A DNA stretch of 64,000 nucleotides from Mycobacterium stomatepiae. Lineage in GTDB: Bacteria; Actinomycetota; Actinomycetes; Mycobacteriales; Mycobacteriaceae. The notes under the pieces are model-generated. The model saw nothing but the letters and a program-made list of their open reading frames with translations. It made no database searches and was not told the DNA's origin. The stretch lies in the NCBI RefSeq assembly GCF_010731715.1, contig NZ_AP022587.1, positions 868,001-932,000 on the forward strand, in the 5' to 3' direction. Numbering within the stretch: the stretch's first letter is position 1; every line of letters starts with the position of its first letter. Position numbers and translations under genes: made by a program. Of this stretch, positions 20,184 to 28,489 are shown in pieces.

Positions 20184-20259
20184 GTGTGCATCCCGATCCG
20201 GCGTCCGATCAGCGGAACACCGCTCACGCTCGCCTAGGCGGCATGGCAGGGTGACAGGC

Positions 20260-21132
20260 GTGGCAACTACCCCGGCAGCGGCCGTCGAGCATGACCTGCG
20301 TGAAATCACCACCCCGAAGGGCGCTTTGCGCTACTACGACACCGGCCCGGATTCCGCTCCGGTGCTGCTGTTCCTGCACGGTTCCGGCCCCGGGGTCACC
20401 GGCTGGCGCAATTTCCGCGGCATTCTGCCGACGTTTGCCGCGCATTTCCGCTGCCTGATCCTGGAATTTCCCGGCTTCGGGGTCAGCGACGACTTCGGCG
20501 GCCACCCGATGGTCACCGCGTTCGGAACGGTTTCGCCGTTCCTGGACGCGCTCGGCGTCGAGAAGGCCCACATCGTCGGTAACTCGATGGGCGGCGGGGT
20601 CGGCATCAACTTCGCCATCGGCAACCCGAACCGCATCGACCGCCTGGTGACGATCGGCGGCATCGGCACCAATATCTTCAGTCCCAGCCCCAGCGAGGGC
20701 ATCCGGCTGTTGCAGGAGTTCGTCGAGGATCCGACCCGGCAGCGCCTCGTCGACTGGCTCAAGTCGATGGTCTACGACCAGGCGCTGGTGACCGACGAAC
20801 TCGTCGAGGAACGTTGGCAGTTGGCCACCGATCCGGCCACGCTGGAAGCCGCGCGCCGGATGTACGGCAAGGCGGCGTTCGCGGCCATGAACTCCGCGAT
20901 GGCGGCGTCCGACCGTCCGTTCCCCTGGGCGATGATGCACAAGGTGGCCGCGCCCACGCTGCTGACGTGGGGCCGCGACGATCGGGTCAGCCCGCCCGAC
21001 ATGGCGCTGATCCCGATGCGCACCATCCCCAACGCCGAGTTGCACGTCTTCCCGAACTCCGGGCACTGGGCCATGATCGAAGCCAAGGCGGCCTTCGAAA
21101 GCACGGTCCTGAGCTTTCTGTCGCGCAGTTAA
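20260..21132 (+). CDS. C-C bond hydrolase, HsaD/BphD/MhpC-like meta-cleavage product hydrolase
   Basis: About 290 residues. Family signs are the oxyanion stretch LHGSGPGVTGWRNF, nucleophile elbow GNSMGGG (Ser about 109), the acidic WGRDDRVSP and catalytic His in SGHWAMIE. These enzymes cut the vinylogous diketone produced by extradiol dioxygenases; HsaD does this on the steroid A/B-ring product. An HsaC-like dioxygenase and HsaA-like oxygenase lie 2-3 kb downstream on the same strand, across the minus-strand BVMO, supporting that role. The start is GTG 20260 or 20251; the long upstream frame is the SnoaL remnant. It converges with the SDR remnant, overlapping by a few bases. Confidence 0.87.
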   Translation: MATTPAAAVEHDLREITTPKGALRYYDTGPDSAPVLLFLHGSGPGVTGWRNFRGILPTFAAHFRCLILEFPGFGVSDDFGGHPMVTAFGTVSPFLDALGVEKAHIVGNSMGGGVGINFAIGNPNRIDRLVTIGGIGTNIFSPSPSEGIRLLQEFVEDPTRQRLVDWLKSMVYDQALVTDELVEERWQLATDPATLEAARRMYGKAAFAAMNSAMAASDRPFPWAMMHKVAAPTLLTWGRDDRVSPPDMALIPMRTIPNAELHVFPNSGHWAMIEAKAAFESTVLSFLSRS

Positions 21133-21339
21133 CGCTCTCCCGCAAGGCCTTTCAGCAGCAGGGCATGCGCGGAGGGATTGCCGTCCAGCGGCCCTGACAG
21201 TGCCCAACTCGTCGGCGAGTTCGGCAACATCGAGGGCGATCACGTCTGCGCCCTCGTCGGCGAAGCGCTGGCAGTGCACCCGCCCGGTGCCTTTGGCGGC
21301 GCCGGTGACCACGACGACCTTGTCGAGTAACCCGGTCAT
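21129..21339 (-). pseudogene. Truncated SDR gene, deletion scar
   Basis: ATG 21339 opens MTGLLDKVVVVTGAAKGTGRVHCQRFADEGADVIALDVAELADELG, a clear SDR coenzyme-binding N-terminus, but after about 45 residues the SDR body is missing. The remaining bases read, in another frame, LDGNPSAHALLLKGLAGER then TAA at 21129-21131, which looks like the tail of a different gene. A deletion appears to have joined the two. The ATG overlaps the BVMO stop (ATGA), so an intact BVMO-SDR pair probably existed. Confidence 0.78.
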
Positions 21340-22958
21340 GGGTCGATGAGAGCGAAGCCGCGGTAGCCGTCGTCGGCGACCTCGGCGCAGATGTCGTTGT
21401 AGGTGGCGAAGCCGCCGACGAACAGCATGAAGCCCCTGGGCTTTCCCGGCACGTTGGCGCCCATGTACCACGAGTTCGCCTTGGTGAACAAGGTCGTCTC
21501 GGCACGCCGGGCGCATTCGGCACCCCAACCGTCCACGCTGTCCATGGTCGCCTCGATCGCCATACGCCCGTGGTCGTCGAGGTAGTCGATCGTCCGGGCG
21601 ATCCAGTCCACCTGCGCCTCGGCGTGCAGCACCATGTTTGCGAGCACCGCGGGGGCTCCCGGGCCCGAGATCAGGAACAGATTGGGGAAGCCGTCGACGC
21701 CCAGTCCGAGATAGGTGCGCGGCCCGTGAGCCCAGTCCTCGCGCAGCGTGGCACCGCCACGCCCGACGATGTCGATGCTGCCCAGTGCCCCGGTCATCGC
21801 GTCGAATCCCGTTGCCAGCACGATCATGTCGAGGTCGTAGTGCGTATCCCCCGCGTTGATGCCCGTCGCGTCGATCGAGTCGATCGGCGTGTCTCGGACG
21901 CTGACCAGCGTGACGTTGGGCCGGTTGAACGTCTGAAAGTAGTTGCTGTCGGTGCAGATTCGCTTGGTCCCGATCGGATGGTCGGCGGGGATCAGCAGGT
22001 CGGCGACCGCGGGATCGTCGATGACCGCGCGGACCTTCTCCTCGTAGAACCTGCGGGCCTCCTCGTTGGCTTCCAGATCGGTCATCTGGTCCGGGAACGT
22101 CTTCGAAAACAGCACCCCGCCCAGCTGCCATCTTCTTTCGAAAGCCGCGCGCCGCTGTTCGCTGGTGAACGCAAACGTGGGCTTGTCCGCGGTGAGGTGC
22201 GGCGAGCCGCCAGCGCTGCGCCACGACAGCCGGCGCCGCTGGTGGTAGCCGGCCTTGATCTCGTCAAGCTCGGCGGCCGACAACGGCGTGTTGCGGGCCG
22301 GAACGCTGTAGTTGGCGCTGCGCTGGAATACGTACAGGTGCGCGGCCTGTTCGGCGATGATCGGAATCGATTGAATGCCAGACGATCCCGTGCCGATGAC
22401 GGCCACCCGTTTCCCGGTGAAGTCGACGCGATGATGCGGCCAGTGCGCGGTGTGATGGGTCTCGCCCGAAAACGTACCCAGGCCAGGGAAATTCGGCGTC
22501 ATCGCGGCCGACAACGGGCCGGTCGCCATTACACAGAACCGCGCCGAGACCACCAGCCCGGTGTCTGTCTGCAGCGTCCAGCGCAATGTCGTCTCGTCGA
22601 GCACGGCGGCCACGACACGGTTATCGAACACGATGTCGCGGCGCAGGTCGAGTTTGTCGGCGACCCAGTTCAGGTAGTCGAGGATCTCGGATTGGGTGGC
22701 GTATTTCTCCGTCCAGTTCCACTCCTGCTGGAGTTCGTCGGAGAACGAGTAACAATAGTCGACGCTCTCGACGTCGCAGCGTGCGCCCGGATACCGGTTG
22801 TAGTACCAGGTCCCGCCGATCTCGGGCGCGGCCTCGAGTACCCGCACCGAAAGCCCCTGCGCGCGCAGCTTGTGCAACGCATGCAGGCCGGCGAAACCGG
22901 CGCCCACCACGATCACGTCGAGAGCATCATCCACCGGCAGCACGCTATCGGCCGGCAC
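21336..22958 (-). CDS. Baeyer-Villiger monooxygenase (type I BVMO)
   Basis: 540 residues with FAD motif GAGFAG (about 19), extended motif GGTWYYNRYPGARCD (48-62), the complete BVMO fingerprint FSGETHHTAHWP (163-174, His169 present) and second Rossmann motif GTGSSG. It should convert a ketone to an ester or lactone with NADPH and O2. It is a close paralogue of the BVMO at 1450-3045 but has the canonical His. It is transcribed away from the HsaA-like gene across a 183-bp region with no other gene. The GTG at 22958 is the longest start; a GTG six codons in is also possible. Its former partner SDR downstream is truncated. Confidence 0.92.
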   Translation of the reverse strand: MPADSVLPVDDALDVIVVGAGFAGLHALHKLRAQGLSVRVLEAAPEIGGTWYYNRYPGARCDVESVDYCYSFSDELQQEWNWTEKYATQSEILDYLNWVADKLDLRRDIVFDNRVVAAVLDETTLRWTLQTDTGLVVSARFCVMATGPLSAAMTPNFPGLGTFSGETHHTAHWPHHRVDFTGKRVAVIGTGSSGIQSIPIIAEQAAHLYVFQRSANYSVPARNTPLSAAELDEIKAGYHQRRRLSWRSAGGSPHLTADKPTFAFTSEQRRAAFERRWQLGGVLFSKTFPDQMTDLEANEEARRFYEEKVRAVIDDPAVADLLIPADHPIGTKRICTDSNYFQTFNRPNVTLVSVRDTPIDSIDATGINAGDTHYDLDMIVLATGFDAMTGALGSIDIVGRGGATLREDWAHGPRTYLGLGVDGFPNLFLISGPGAPAVLANMVLHAEAQVDWIARTIDYLDDHGRMAIEATMDSVDGWGAECARRAETTLFTKANSWYMGANVPGKPRGFMLFVGGFATYNDICAEVADDGYRGFALIDP

Positions 22959-23141
22959 GGCTCTGGGCGCCCGCGTTCCCGGTCACCGGACGCTCGAGTC
23001 GGGTTTTCCCGGCCATCGGGCCCGAGCGGGGGCGACGTCGTCAGGTCGGCACGCATTTCCGCCCGCTCATCGGGATTTCCTTTGGGACGGGCGAGGACTG
23101 CGGTAGACCATTACTTAGCCCACACACGTAAGGACAACGAC

Positions 23142-24326
23142 ATGAGCGACCGGGTACTCGACCGGGTAGTGGCGATGGCCGACCAATTGCGCGACCAGGC
23201 CGCCGAGGCCGAACAGATTGGCCGGCTCACCGACGACACCGTCAAGCTGATGAAGGGCGCCGGTCTGATCCGGCTGCTGCAGACCAAGCAATATCAGGGC
23301 TTCGAGGTCCACCCCCGCGAGTTCGCCGAGACGACGATGGCCACCGCGGCACTGGATCCGGCCGCCGGCTGGATCGTCGGCGTGGTGGGTGTGCACCCCT
23401 ATCAGCTGGCGTACGCGGATCCCAAGGTCGCGGCCGAGATCTGGGCCAACGACGTCGACACCTGGATGGCATCGCCGTACGCGCCGCAGGGGGTGGCCAA
23501 ACCCGTCGACGGCGGCTTCATCTTCAACGGCCGCTGGCAGTTCAGCTCGGGCACCGACCATTGCGACTGGATCATCCTGGGCGCGATGCGCGGCGACGAA
23601 AAAGGCGTTCCCCTGATGCCGCCGCAGATGCTGCACATGATCCTGCCGCGTGAGGACTACGAGATCGTCGAGGACTCGTGGAATGTGGTGGGGCTGCGCG
23701 GAACCGGCTCCAAGGACGTGATCGTGAAGGACGCGTTCGTGCCGAGCTACCGGACGATGGACGCCACCAAGGTGATGGACGGCACCGCCCAGCGCGAGGC
23801 CGGCATGACCGAGCCGCTGTATCTGATGCCGTGGTCGACGATGTTCCCGCTGGGCATCTCCGCGGCCACGATCGGCATCGCCGAGGGCGCGCTCGCCGCA
23901 CACCTGGACTATCAACGCGAGCGCGTCGGCGCCACCGGGACCGCGATCAAGGACGACCCATACGTCATGCACGCGATCGGCGAGGCCGCCGCCGACATCA
24001 ACGCTGCCCGCCAGGAACTGCTGGCCAACGCCGACCGGATCTACGACATGGTCGCGGCGGGCAAGGAGGTGTCGTTCGCCGACCGCGCGGCCGGACGCCG
24101 GACACAGGTGCGCGCGGTGTGGCGCGCGGTGGCGGCCGTCGATGAGATCTTCGCCCGCTCGGGCGGCAATGCGGCGCGGATGGACAAGCCACTGCAGCGG
24201 TACTGGCGAGACGTGCACGTCGGCCAGATGCACGCCATCCATGTCCCCGGCACCACTTACCACGCGGCGGCACTGAGCTCTCTCGGCGTCGAACCGCCCG
24301 AGGGTCCGCTGCGGGCCTTGATCTGA
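23142..24326 (+). CDS. HsaA-like flavin-dependent aromatic monooxygenase (acyl-CoA dehydrogenase fold)
   Basis: 394 residues, the same length as HsaA of the M. tuberculosis cholesterol pathway. It has the acyl-CoA-dehydrogenase fold of class D flavin monooxygenases: GLIRLLQTKQYQGFEVHPREF, LDPAAGWIVGVVGVHPYQL, NGRWQFSSGTDHCDWI, LRGTGSKDVIVKDAFVP and a C-terminal GGNAARMDKPLQRYWRDVHVGQMH. It should hydroxylate a phenol to a catechol using reduced flavin from a partner reductase. No HsaB-like reductase is adjacent; a flavin-reductase-domain gene lies at 45.9 kb. It leads a tight plus-strand operon with the extradiol dioxygenase 15 bp downstream. ATG 23142 is clear; the long upstream frame is BVMO shadow. 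Confidence 0.9.
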   Translation: MSDRVLDRVVAMADQLRDQAAEAEQIGRLTDDTVKLMKGAGLIRLLQTKQYQGFEVHPREFAETTMATAALDPAAGWIVGVVGVHPYQLAYADPKVAAEIWANDVDTWMASPYAPQGVAKPVDGGFIFNGRWQFSSGTDHCDWIILGAMRGDEKGVPLMPPQMLHMILPREDYEIVEDSWNVVGLRGTGSKDVIVKDAFVPSYRTMDATKVMDGTAQREAGMTEPLYLMPWSTMFPLGISAATIGIAEGALAAHLDYQRERVGATGTAIKDDPYVMHAIGEAAADINAARQELLANADRIYDMVAAGKEVSFADRAAGRRTQVRAVWRAVAAVDEIFARSGGNAARMDKPLQRYWRDVHVGQMHAIHVPGTTYHAAALSSLGVEPPEGPLRALI

Positions 24327-24341
24327 CCGGGAGATGCCGAC

Positions 24342-25250
24342 GTGACCGACCTGAAAAGTCTCGGCTATATTACGATTTGGTCCAATGACATCGAACGATG
24401 GCGCCGATTCGCGTTCGGCGTCCTGGGCTTCGCCGAGGGGCAAGGCCCCGACGATTCCGCGTTGTATCTGCGGATGGACGAGCGCGCGGCGCGGTTGATC
24501 GTGGTGCCGGGTGAGACCGATCGGGTGCTCACCATCGGCTGGGAAGTCCGCGACCACCCCGCGCTGCAGCGGGTCAAGACCACGCTCGACGGGGCCGGGG
24601 TGCCGTTCAAACAGCTGTCGGTCGAGGAGGCCGAGGCGCGCCGGGTCGAAGAGGTGATCACCTTCGACGACCCGGCCGGCACCACCCTCGAGGTGTTCCA
24701 CGGTGCGGTGCTCGATCACAGCCCGGTCGTCACCCCGTTCGGCGCACGATTCGTCACCGGTGATCAGGGCATGGGCCATGTGGTGGTGCCCGCGATGGAT
24801 CCCAATGCGGTGTTCGACTTCTACACCGAGGTGCTGGGTTTCCGCTCGCGCGGTGCGTTCCGGGTGCCGTTGCCGAAAGAGTTCGGCCCGGTGCGGGTTC
24901 GCTTCCTCGGGATCAACGAACGCCACCACAGCATGGCGATCGTGCCGGCCGCGCACATGCGCGACCCACGCCTGGTGCACATCATGGTCGAGGTCGACAC
25001 CCTCGACGCGGTAGGCCAGGCGCTGGACCGGGTCACCGCCGAGGGCTTCCAGTTGTCATCGACGCTGGGCCGACACACCAACGACAAGATGATCTCCTTC
25101 TACGTCCGGGCGCCCGGTGATTGGGATATCGAGTTCGGCACCGAAGGCATGCGGGTCGACGAAAACCATTACACGGCAGAGGAAATCACCGCCGACAGCT
25201 ACTGGGGTCATCAGTGGGTCGGCGAGATGCCCGCGGCGATGCGGCTATGA
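24342..25250 (+). CDS. HsaC/BphC-like extradiol (catechol 2,3-) dioxygenase
   Basis: 302 residues with the two-module vicinal-oxygen-chelate fold of type I extradiol dioxygenases. The metal ligands are visible in the C-terminal module: His146 (GMGHVVV), His213 (LVHIMVEV) and Glu264 (WDIEFGTEG). Likely second-sphere residues are His195/196, His245 and Tyr254. It should open a catechol ring meta to the hydroxyls with Fe(II) and O2, giving the substrate of the HsaD-like hydrolase. The GTG start at 24342 has a GGGAGA site. Its stop overlaps the next ATG (ATGA), so dioxygenase and flavoprotein are coupled. Confidence 0.92.
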   Translation: MTDLKSLGYITIWSNDIERWRRFAFGVLGFAEGQGPDDSALYLRMDERAARLIVVPGETDRVLTIGWEVRDHPALQRVKTTLDGAGVPFKQLSVEEAEARRVEEVITFDDPAGTTLEVFHGAVLDHSPVVTPFGARFVTGDQGMGHVVVPAMDPNAVFDFYTEVLGFRSRGAFRVPLPKEFGPVRVRFLGINERHHSMAIVPAAHMRDPRLVHIMVEVDTLDAVGQALDRVTAEGFQLSSTLGRHTNDKMISFYVRAPGDWDIEFGTEGMRVDENHYTAEEITADSYWGHQWVGEMPAAMRL

Positions 25251-26740
25251 CACCTGACATGGACGTCACGCCGATTGCGGCGTCGTCGATCACCGCATGG
25301 GATCACGAGGCCGACGTCGTCATCGCCGGCTACGGCGTCGCGGGCGCCGCGGCGGCGGTCGAAGCGGCCCGGTCCGGCGCTGACGTCCTGGTCCTGGAGC
25401 GCACCGGCTCCTGGGGTGGCGCGGCGGCGATGGCCGGCGGGTTCATCTACCTCGGCGGCGGCACACCCCTGCAAAAGTCCTGTGGCTTCGAGGATTCCGT
25501 TGACAACATGGCGGCGTTCCTCAACGTGGCCATGGGGCCCGGCGCCGACGAGAACCGGATCGCCGATTACTGCGCGGGCAGCGTCGCGCATTTCGAGTGG
25601 CTGGTCGGGTGCGGCGTGCCGTTCAAGGCGGAGTTCTTCTCCGAGCCCGGCTGGGAGCCGATGGGCGATCAGGGCCTGATGTACAGCGGCGGCGAAAACT
25701 CGTACCCGTTCAACACGATCGCGACCCCGGCCCCGCGTGGTCACGTCCCGCAGATGCAGAACAAGAAGCAGGGCGAAGCCAGCGCCGGCTACATGCTGAT
25801 GAAGCCGCTCGTCGAAACCGCGACCGCGGCAGGCGCTCGCGCGCTCTACGACGTGCGGGTGCGGTGTCTGATCGTCGAGTCCGACGGCAGGGTGGTCGGC
25901 ATCCGGGCCCGCCAGTACGGCACCGAGATGACGATCCGGGCGCGCACCGGGGTCGTGCTCGCGACGGGAAGCTTCGCCTACAACGACGCGATGGTGGCGC
26001 GTTACGCGCCGCGGATCGCCGGACGCCCGGCCGCGTCGATCGAGCAGCACGATGGGCAGGCGATTCGGATGGCGCAGGCGCTGGGCGCCGATCTCGCCCA
26101 CATGGACGCGACCGAGGTCGCGATCTTCATCGATCCCCAGCAGCTGGTGCGCGGCATCCTGGTCAATGCCCGCGGCCAGCGGTATGTCGCCGAGGACACC
26201 TACCCGGGACGCGTCGGACAACTCACGCTCTACCACCAGGACAACACCGCCTACCTGATCATCGACAGCGACGCGAACGACGAGGCGATGGCGTCATGGT
26301 CGCCGAAATTCATGCTGCGCGAGGCGACCTGGGTGGCCGACAACGTCGCGGACTTGGAGCGCGACATCGGCCTGGCACCCGGTTCGCTGCAGTCGACCGT
26401 CGCCGCCTACAACGAGGGCGCCGCGCGCGGTGAGGATCCGCTGCTGCACAAGAAGCCGCAATGGATCAAGCCGATCGGCACCCCGGTCGGCGCGATCGAC
26501 CTGCGCGAGAACACCGGCGGCTTCACCCTGGGCGGGCTGGCCACCACCCTGGACGCCGCGGTGCTGCACGTCAGCGGCGAACCCATCCCGGGGCTGTTCG
26601 CCGCGGGCCGTTCGACCGCCGGGCTGGCCGCCTGGGGGTATGCCAGCGGGGTCTCGCTCGGCGACGGCAGCTTCTACGGCCGCCGCGCCGGACGCTCGGC
26701 CGCCAAGGGCTTACCTTCGCGGTTTTCGTGTCACGTGTGA
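25247..26740 (+). CDS. FAD-dependent dehydrogenase, fumarate reductase/KstD-like flavoprotein
   Basis: 497 residues from ATG 25247. The FAD motif GYGVAGAAAAVEAARSG and the GGAAAMAGGFIYLGGGT segment, a reductase-type central domain and C-terminal AGRSTAGLAAWGYASGVSLGDGSFYGRRAGRSAA place it in the fumarate reductase/3-ketosteroid dehydrogenase superfamily. It is shorter than true KstD (about 560) and diverged, so substrate is open; a dehydrogenation of a ring ketone is plausible. It is the third gene of the HsaA/HsaC-like operon and is coupled to the dioxygenase. The IclR promoter begins just at its stop codon. Confidence 0.86.
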   Translation: MTPDMDVTPIAASSITAWDHEADVVIAGYGVAGAAAAVEAARSGADVLVLERTGSWGGAAAMAGGFIYLGGGTPLQKSCGFEDSVDNMAAFLNVAMGPGADENRIADYCAGSVAHFEWLVGCGVPFKAEFFSEPGWEPMGDQGLMYSGGENSYPFNTIATPAPRGHVPQMQNKKQGEASAGYMLMKPLVETATAAGARALYDVRVRCLIVESDGRVVGIRARQYGTEMTIRARTGVVLATGSFAYNDAMVARYAPRIAGRPAASIEQHDGQAIRMAQALGADLAHMDATEVAIFIDPQQLVRGILVNARGQRYVAEDTYPGRVGQLTLYHQDNTAYLIIDSDANDEAMASWSPKFMLREATWVADNVADLERDIGLAPGSLQSTVAAYNEGAARGEDPLLHKKPQWIKPIGTPVGAIDLRENTGGFTLGGLATTLDAAVLHVSGEPIPGLFAAGRSTAGLAAWGYASGVSLGDGSFYGRRAGRSAAKGLPSRFSCHV

Positions 26741-26784
26741 CAGCGACCACACCCCTGTGGTAAGATCTATTCCTAATAGGAATA
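26737..26784 (+). promoter_or_regulatory. Promoter and perfect palindromic operator of iclR
   Basis: A -35-like GTGACA (26737-26742), an 18-bp spacer and a -10-like TAAGAT (26761-26766) are followed by a perfect palindrome TATTCCTA-A-TAGGAATA at 26768-26784, which would overlap the transcription start. IclR proteins bind short TTCC/GGAA palindromes, so this is a good autoregulatory operator, 34 bp before the iclR ATG. A CCACA-CCCC-TGTGG hairpin (26747-26760) lies within the spacer. Confidence 0.7.
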
Positions 26785-26818
26785 TGGCAGCCAGATACAC
26801 ACAGTCCATGGAGGACCG

Positions 26819-27661
26819 ATGTCAGGGACCGCGCGCACCGTTGCGACCGCAGAACCCAGCACTCCCACGGCCGTCATCGACCGCATTTCGCTGGTCCTCG
26901 ACGCGTTCGACGGGCCGGGCCGGCTGACGCTGGCACAGATCGTGCGGCGCACCGGCCTGCCCCGCTCCTCGGCGCACCGGATGCTCGAACGCCTGGTGCA
27001 GCTGCGCTGGCTGCGCCGCAGCGGTCGCGACTACGAACTCGGGATGCGCCTGGTCGAACTCGGGTCGCTGGCCGTTCATCAGGACCGCCTGGTCCGTGCG
27101 GCCGGTCCGCTGCTGGGTGAACTGCATCGCGCCACCGGGCTGGTCGCACACCTGGCGGTGCTGGACGGGCCGGATGTGGTCTATCTCGACAAGGTCGGCG
27201 ACCGCATGGCCGACGCGATCCCGACCCGTGTCGGCAGCCGGCAGCCCGCGCATTGCACCGCCGTCGGCAAGGCGATCCTCGCCTACCGCGACGACGACGT
27301 CCAAGTCGATCTGCAGGCGCGCAAGACCAAGTACTCGGTTGCCACCAGCTCGCAGCTGGAGGCGGAACTAGCCAAGGTGCGTGCCCACGGCGTCGCGTTC
27401 GAACGCGAGGAGTCGTTGCTCGGATTCGGTTGTGTCGCAGCGCCCGTCGGCGGACCGGGAGAAGCTGTTGCCGCGGTGTCGGTCTGCGGCCCGATGCACC
27501 GGATGATGTTCGATCAGCGACTGACCGCACCGGTGCGCATGACGGCGATGGGCATCTGGCGCAACGCGGAGGACGGCCCGCTTGGGCACCAACGGGTGGC
27601 ACCGACCCTCCAGCCGCTGCGTCCGATCCGGCCGGTACGTCCCGCGTTGCAATACGCGTGA
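26819..27661 (+). CDS. IclR-family transcriptional regulator
   Basis: 280 residues. The N-terminal winged helix-turn-helix reads VIDRISLVLDAFDGPGRLTLAQIVRRTGLPRSSAHRMLERLVQLRWLRR. The C-terminal IclR effector domain has GPLLGELHRATGLVAHLAVLDGPDVVYLDKV and the PAHCTAVGKAILAY motif. The C-terminal tail after about 250 is Pro/Arg-rich and atypical. It has a GGAGG ribosome site and a palindromic operator upstream. It probably controls the surrounding ring-cleavage genes; its effector is likely a pathway intermediate. The stop overlaps the SDR GTG start. Confidence 0.92.
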   Translation: MSGTARTVATAEPSTPTAVIDRISLVLDAFDGPGRLTLAQIVRRTGLPRSSAHRMLERLVQLRWLRRSGRDYELGMRLVELGSLAVHQDRLVRAAGPLLGELHRATGLVAHLAVLDGPDVVYLDKVGDRMADAIPTRVGSRQPAHCTAVGKAILAYRDDDVQVDLQARKTKYSVATSSQLEAELAKVRAHGVAFEREESLLGFGCVAAPVGGPGEAVAAVSVCGPMHRMMFDQRLTAPVRMTAMGIWRNAEDGPLGHQRVAPTLQPLRPIRPVRPALQYA

Positions 27662-28489
27662 ATCCGTTCGCCGGCGGCGTCGCGGTCATCACCGGAGCCG
27701 GCTCCGGCATCGGCGCGGGCCTGGCTCGTCACGCGATCACACTCGGAATGACGGTGGTGCTCGCCGACATCGACGCCCATTCCGCGGCCGCGGTGCGCGA
27801 GGAGCTCTGCGCCGCGAGCGGATCGGCGATCGACGTGGTGTGCGACGTGCGCGACCCGGAGGCGGTCCCAGCTCGCCGAGCGCACCTACCGCGATATTGG
27901 CCCGGTGCGGCTGCTCGTCAACAACGCGGGGGTCGAGCAGTTCGGCTATCTGTGGGACACTCCCGTCGCCAACTGGCAGCGGGTCATCGACGTCAACGTC
28001 AGCGGCGTGTTCCACGGCGTGCGCGCTTTTCTGCCGATGATGATGGCCACCGATGCGCCCGCCTGGGTGTGGAATCTGTCTTCGGTCGGCGGCGTGGTGG
28101 CAATTCCATTGCAGGCACCCTACATTGCGAGCAAACACGCGGTGCTGGCATTGACCGAGTGTCTGTATCTCGACGTGCAGTCCGCCGGCCACGGGCATCA
28201 CATTCACGTGCAGGCGGTGTTGCCCGGGGCGGTGAAATCCAACATCTTCGAATCGGCCGGGGGTGTCGACGCCAGCGGTGACGCCGTGGTGGCCGAGGCG
28301 CACCGCACGGCGATGCTGCACGTCAAGGCAGCGGCCATAGACGCGCGGGCGGCCGCCGCGACGATCTTCGAACAGGCCGCCGAGGGTCGCTTCTATTTGC
28401 TCACCGAACCGGAGTATGTCGGGACGGCCATGGCGCAGCGAGCGAATGTGCTTGCCGCACAGCTACCTCCGTCTCACCAGCGGCGATGA
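27658..28489 (+). pseudogene. SDR dehydrogenase, single frameshift
   Basis: The N-terminal frame from GTG 27658 (VNPFAGGVAVITGAGSGIGAGLARHAI, VVLADIDAHSAAAV) runs to about 27868. The rest, LAERTYRDIGPVRLLVNNAGVEQFGYLWDTP through YIASKHAVLAL (YxxxK), continues in another frame to 28489. One extra C in GGTCCCAGC would explain the shift. The gene is coupled to iclR by a GTGA overlap, implying a role in the same pathway. Its last 89 bp overlap the convergent GMC oxidoreductase gene. The catalytic motifs remain intact, so this may be a recent lesion or a sequence error. Confidence 0.83.

Noticed and set aside
19852..21132. Apparent SnoaL-hydrolase fusion protein
   Set aside because: The SnoaL part is frame-broken; the shared frame with the hydrolase is accidental and the hydrolase has its own GTG start.
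20224..22224. Minus-strand 666-codon frame that seems to fuse an SDR to other sequence
   Set aside because: Only the short SDR start (21339 downward) is real; the rest is shadow of the BVMO and of the HsaD-like gene.
23115..24980. Minus-strand open frame of 621 codons opposite the HsaA- and HsaC-like genes
   Set aside because: Antisense shadow rich in His/Arg/Val; the plus strand holds recognisable catalytic motifs.
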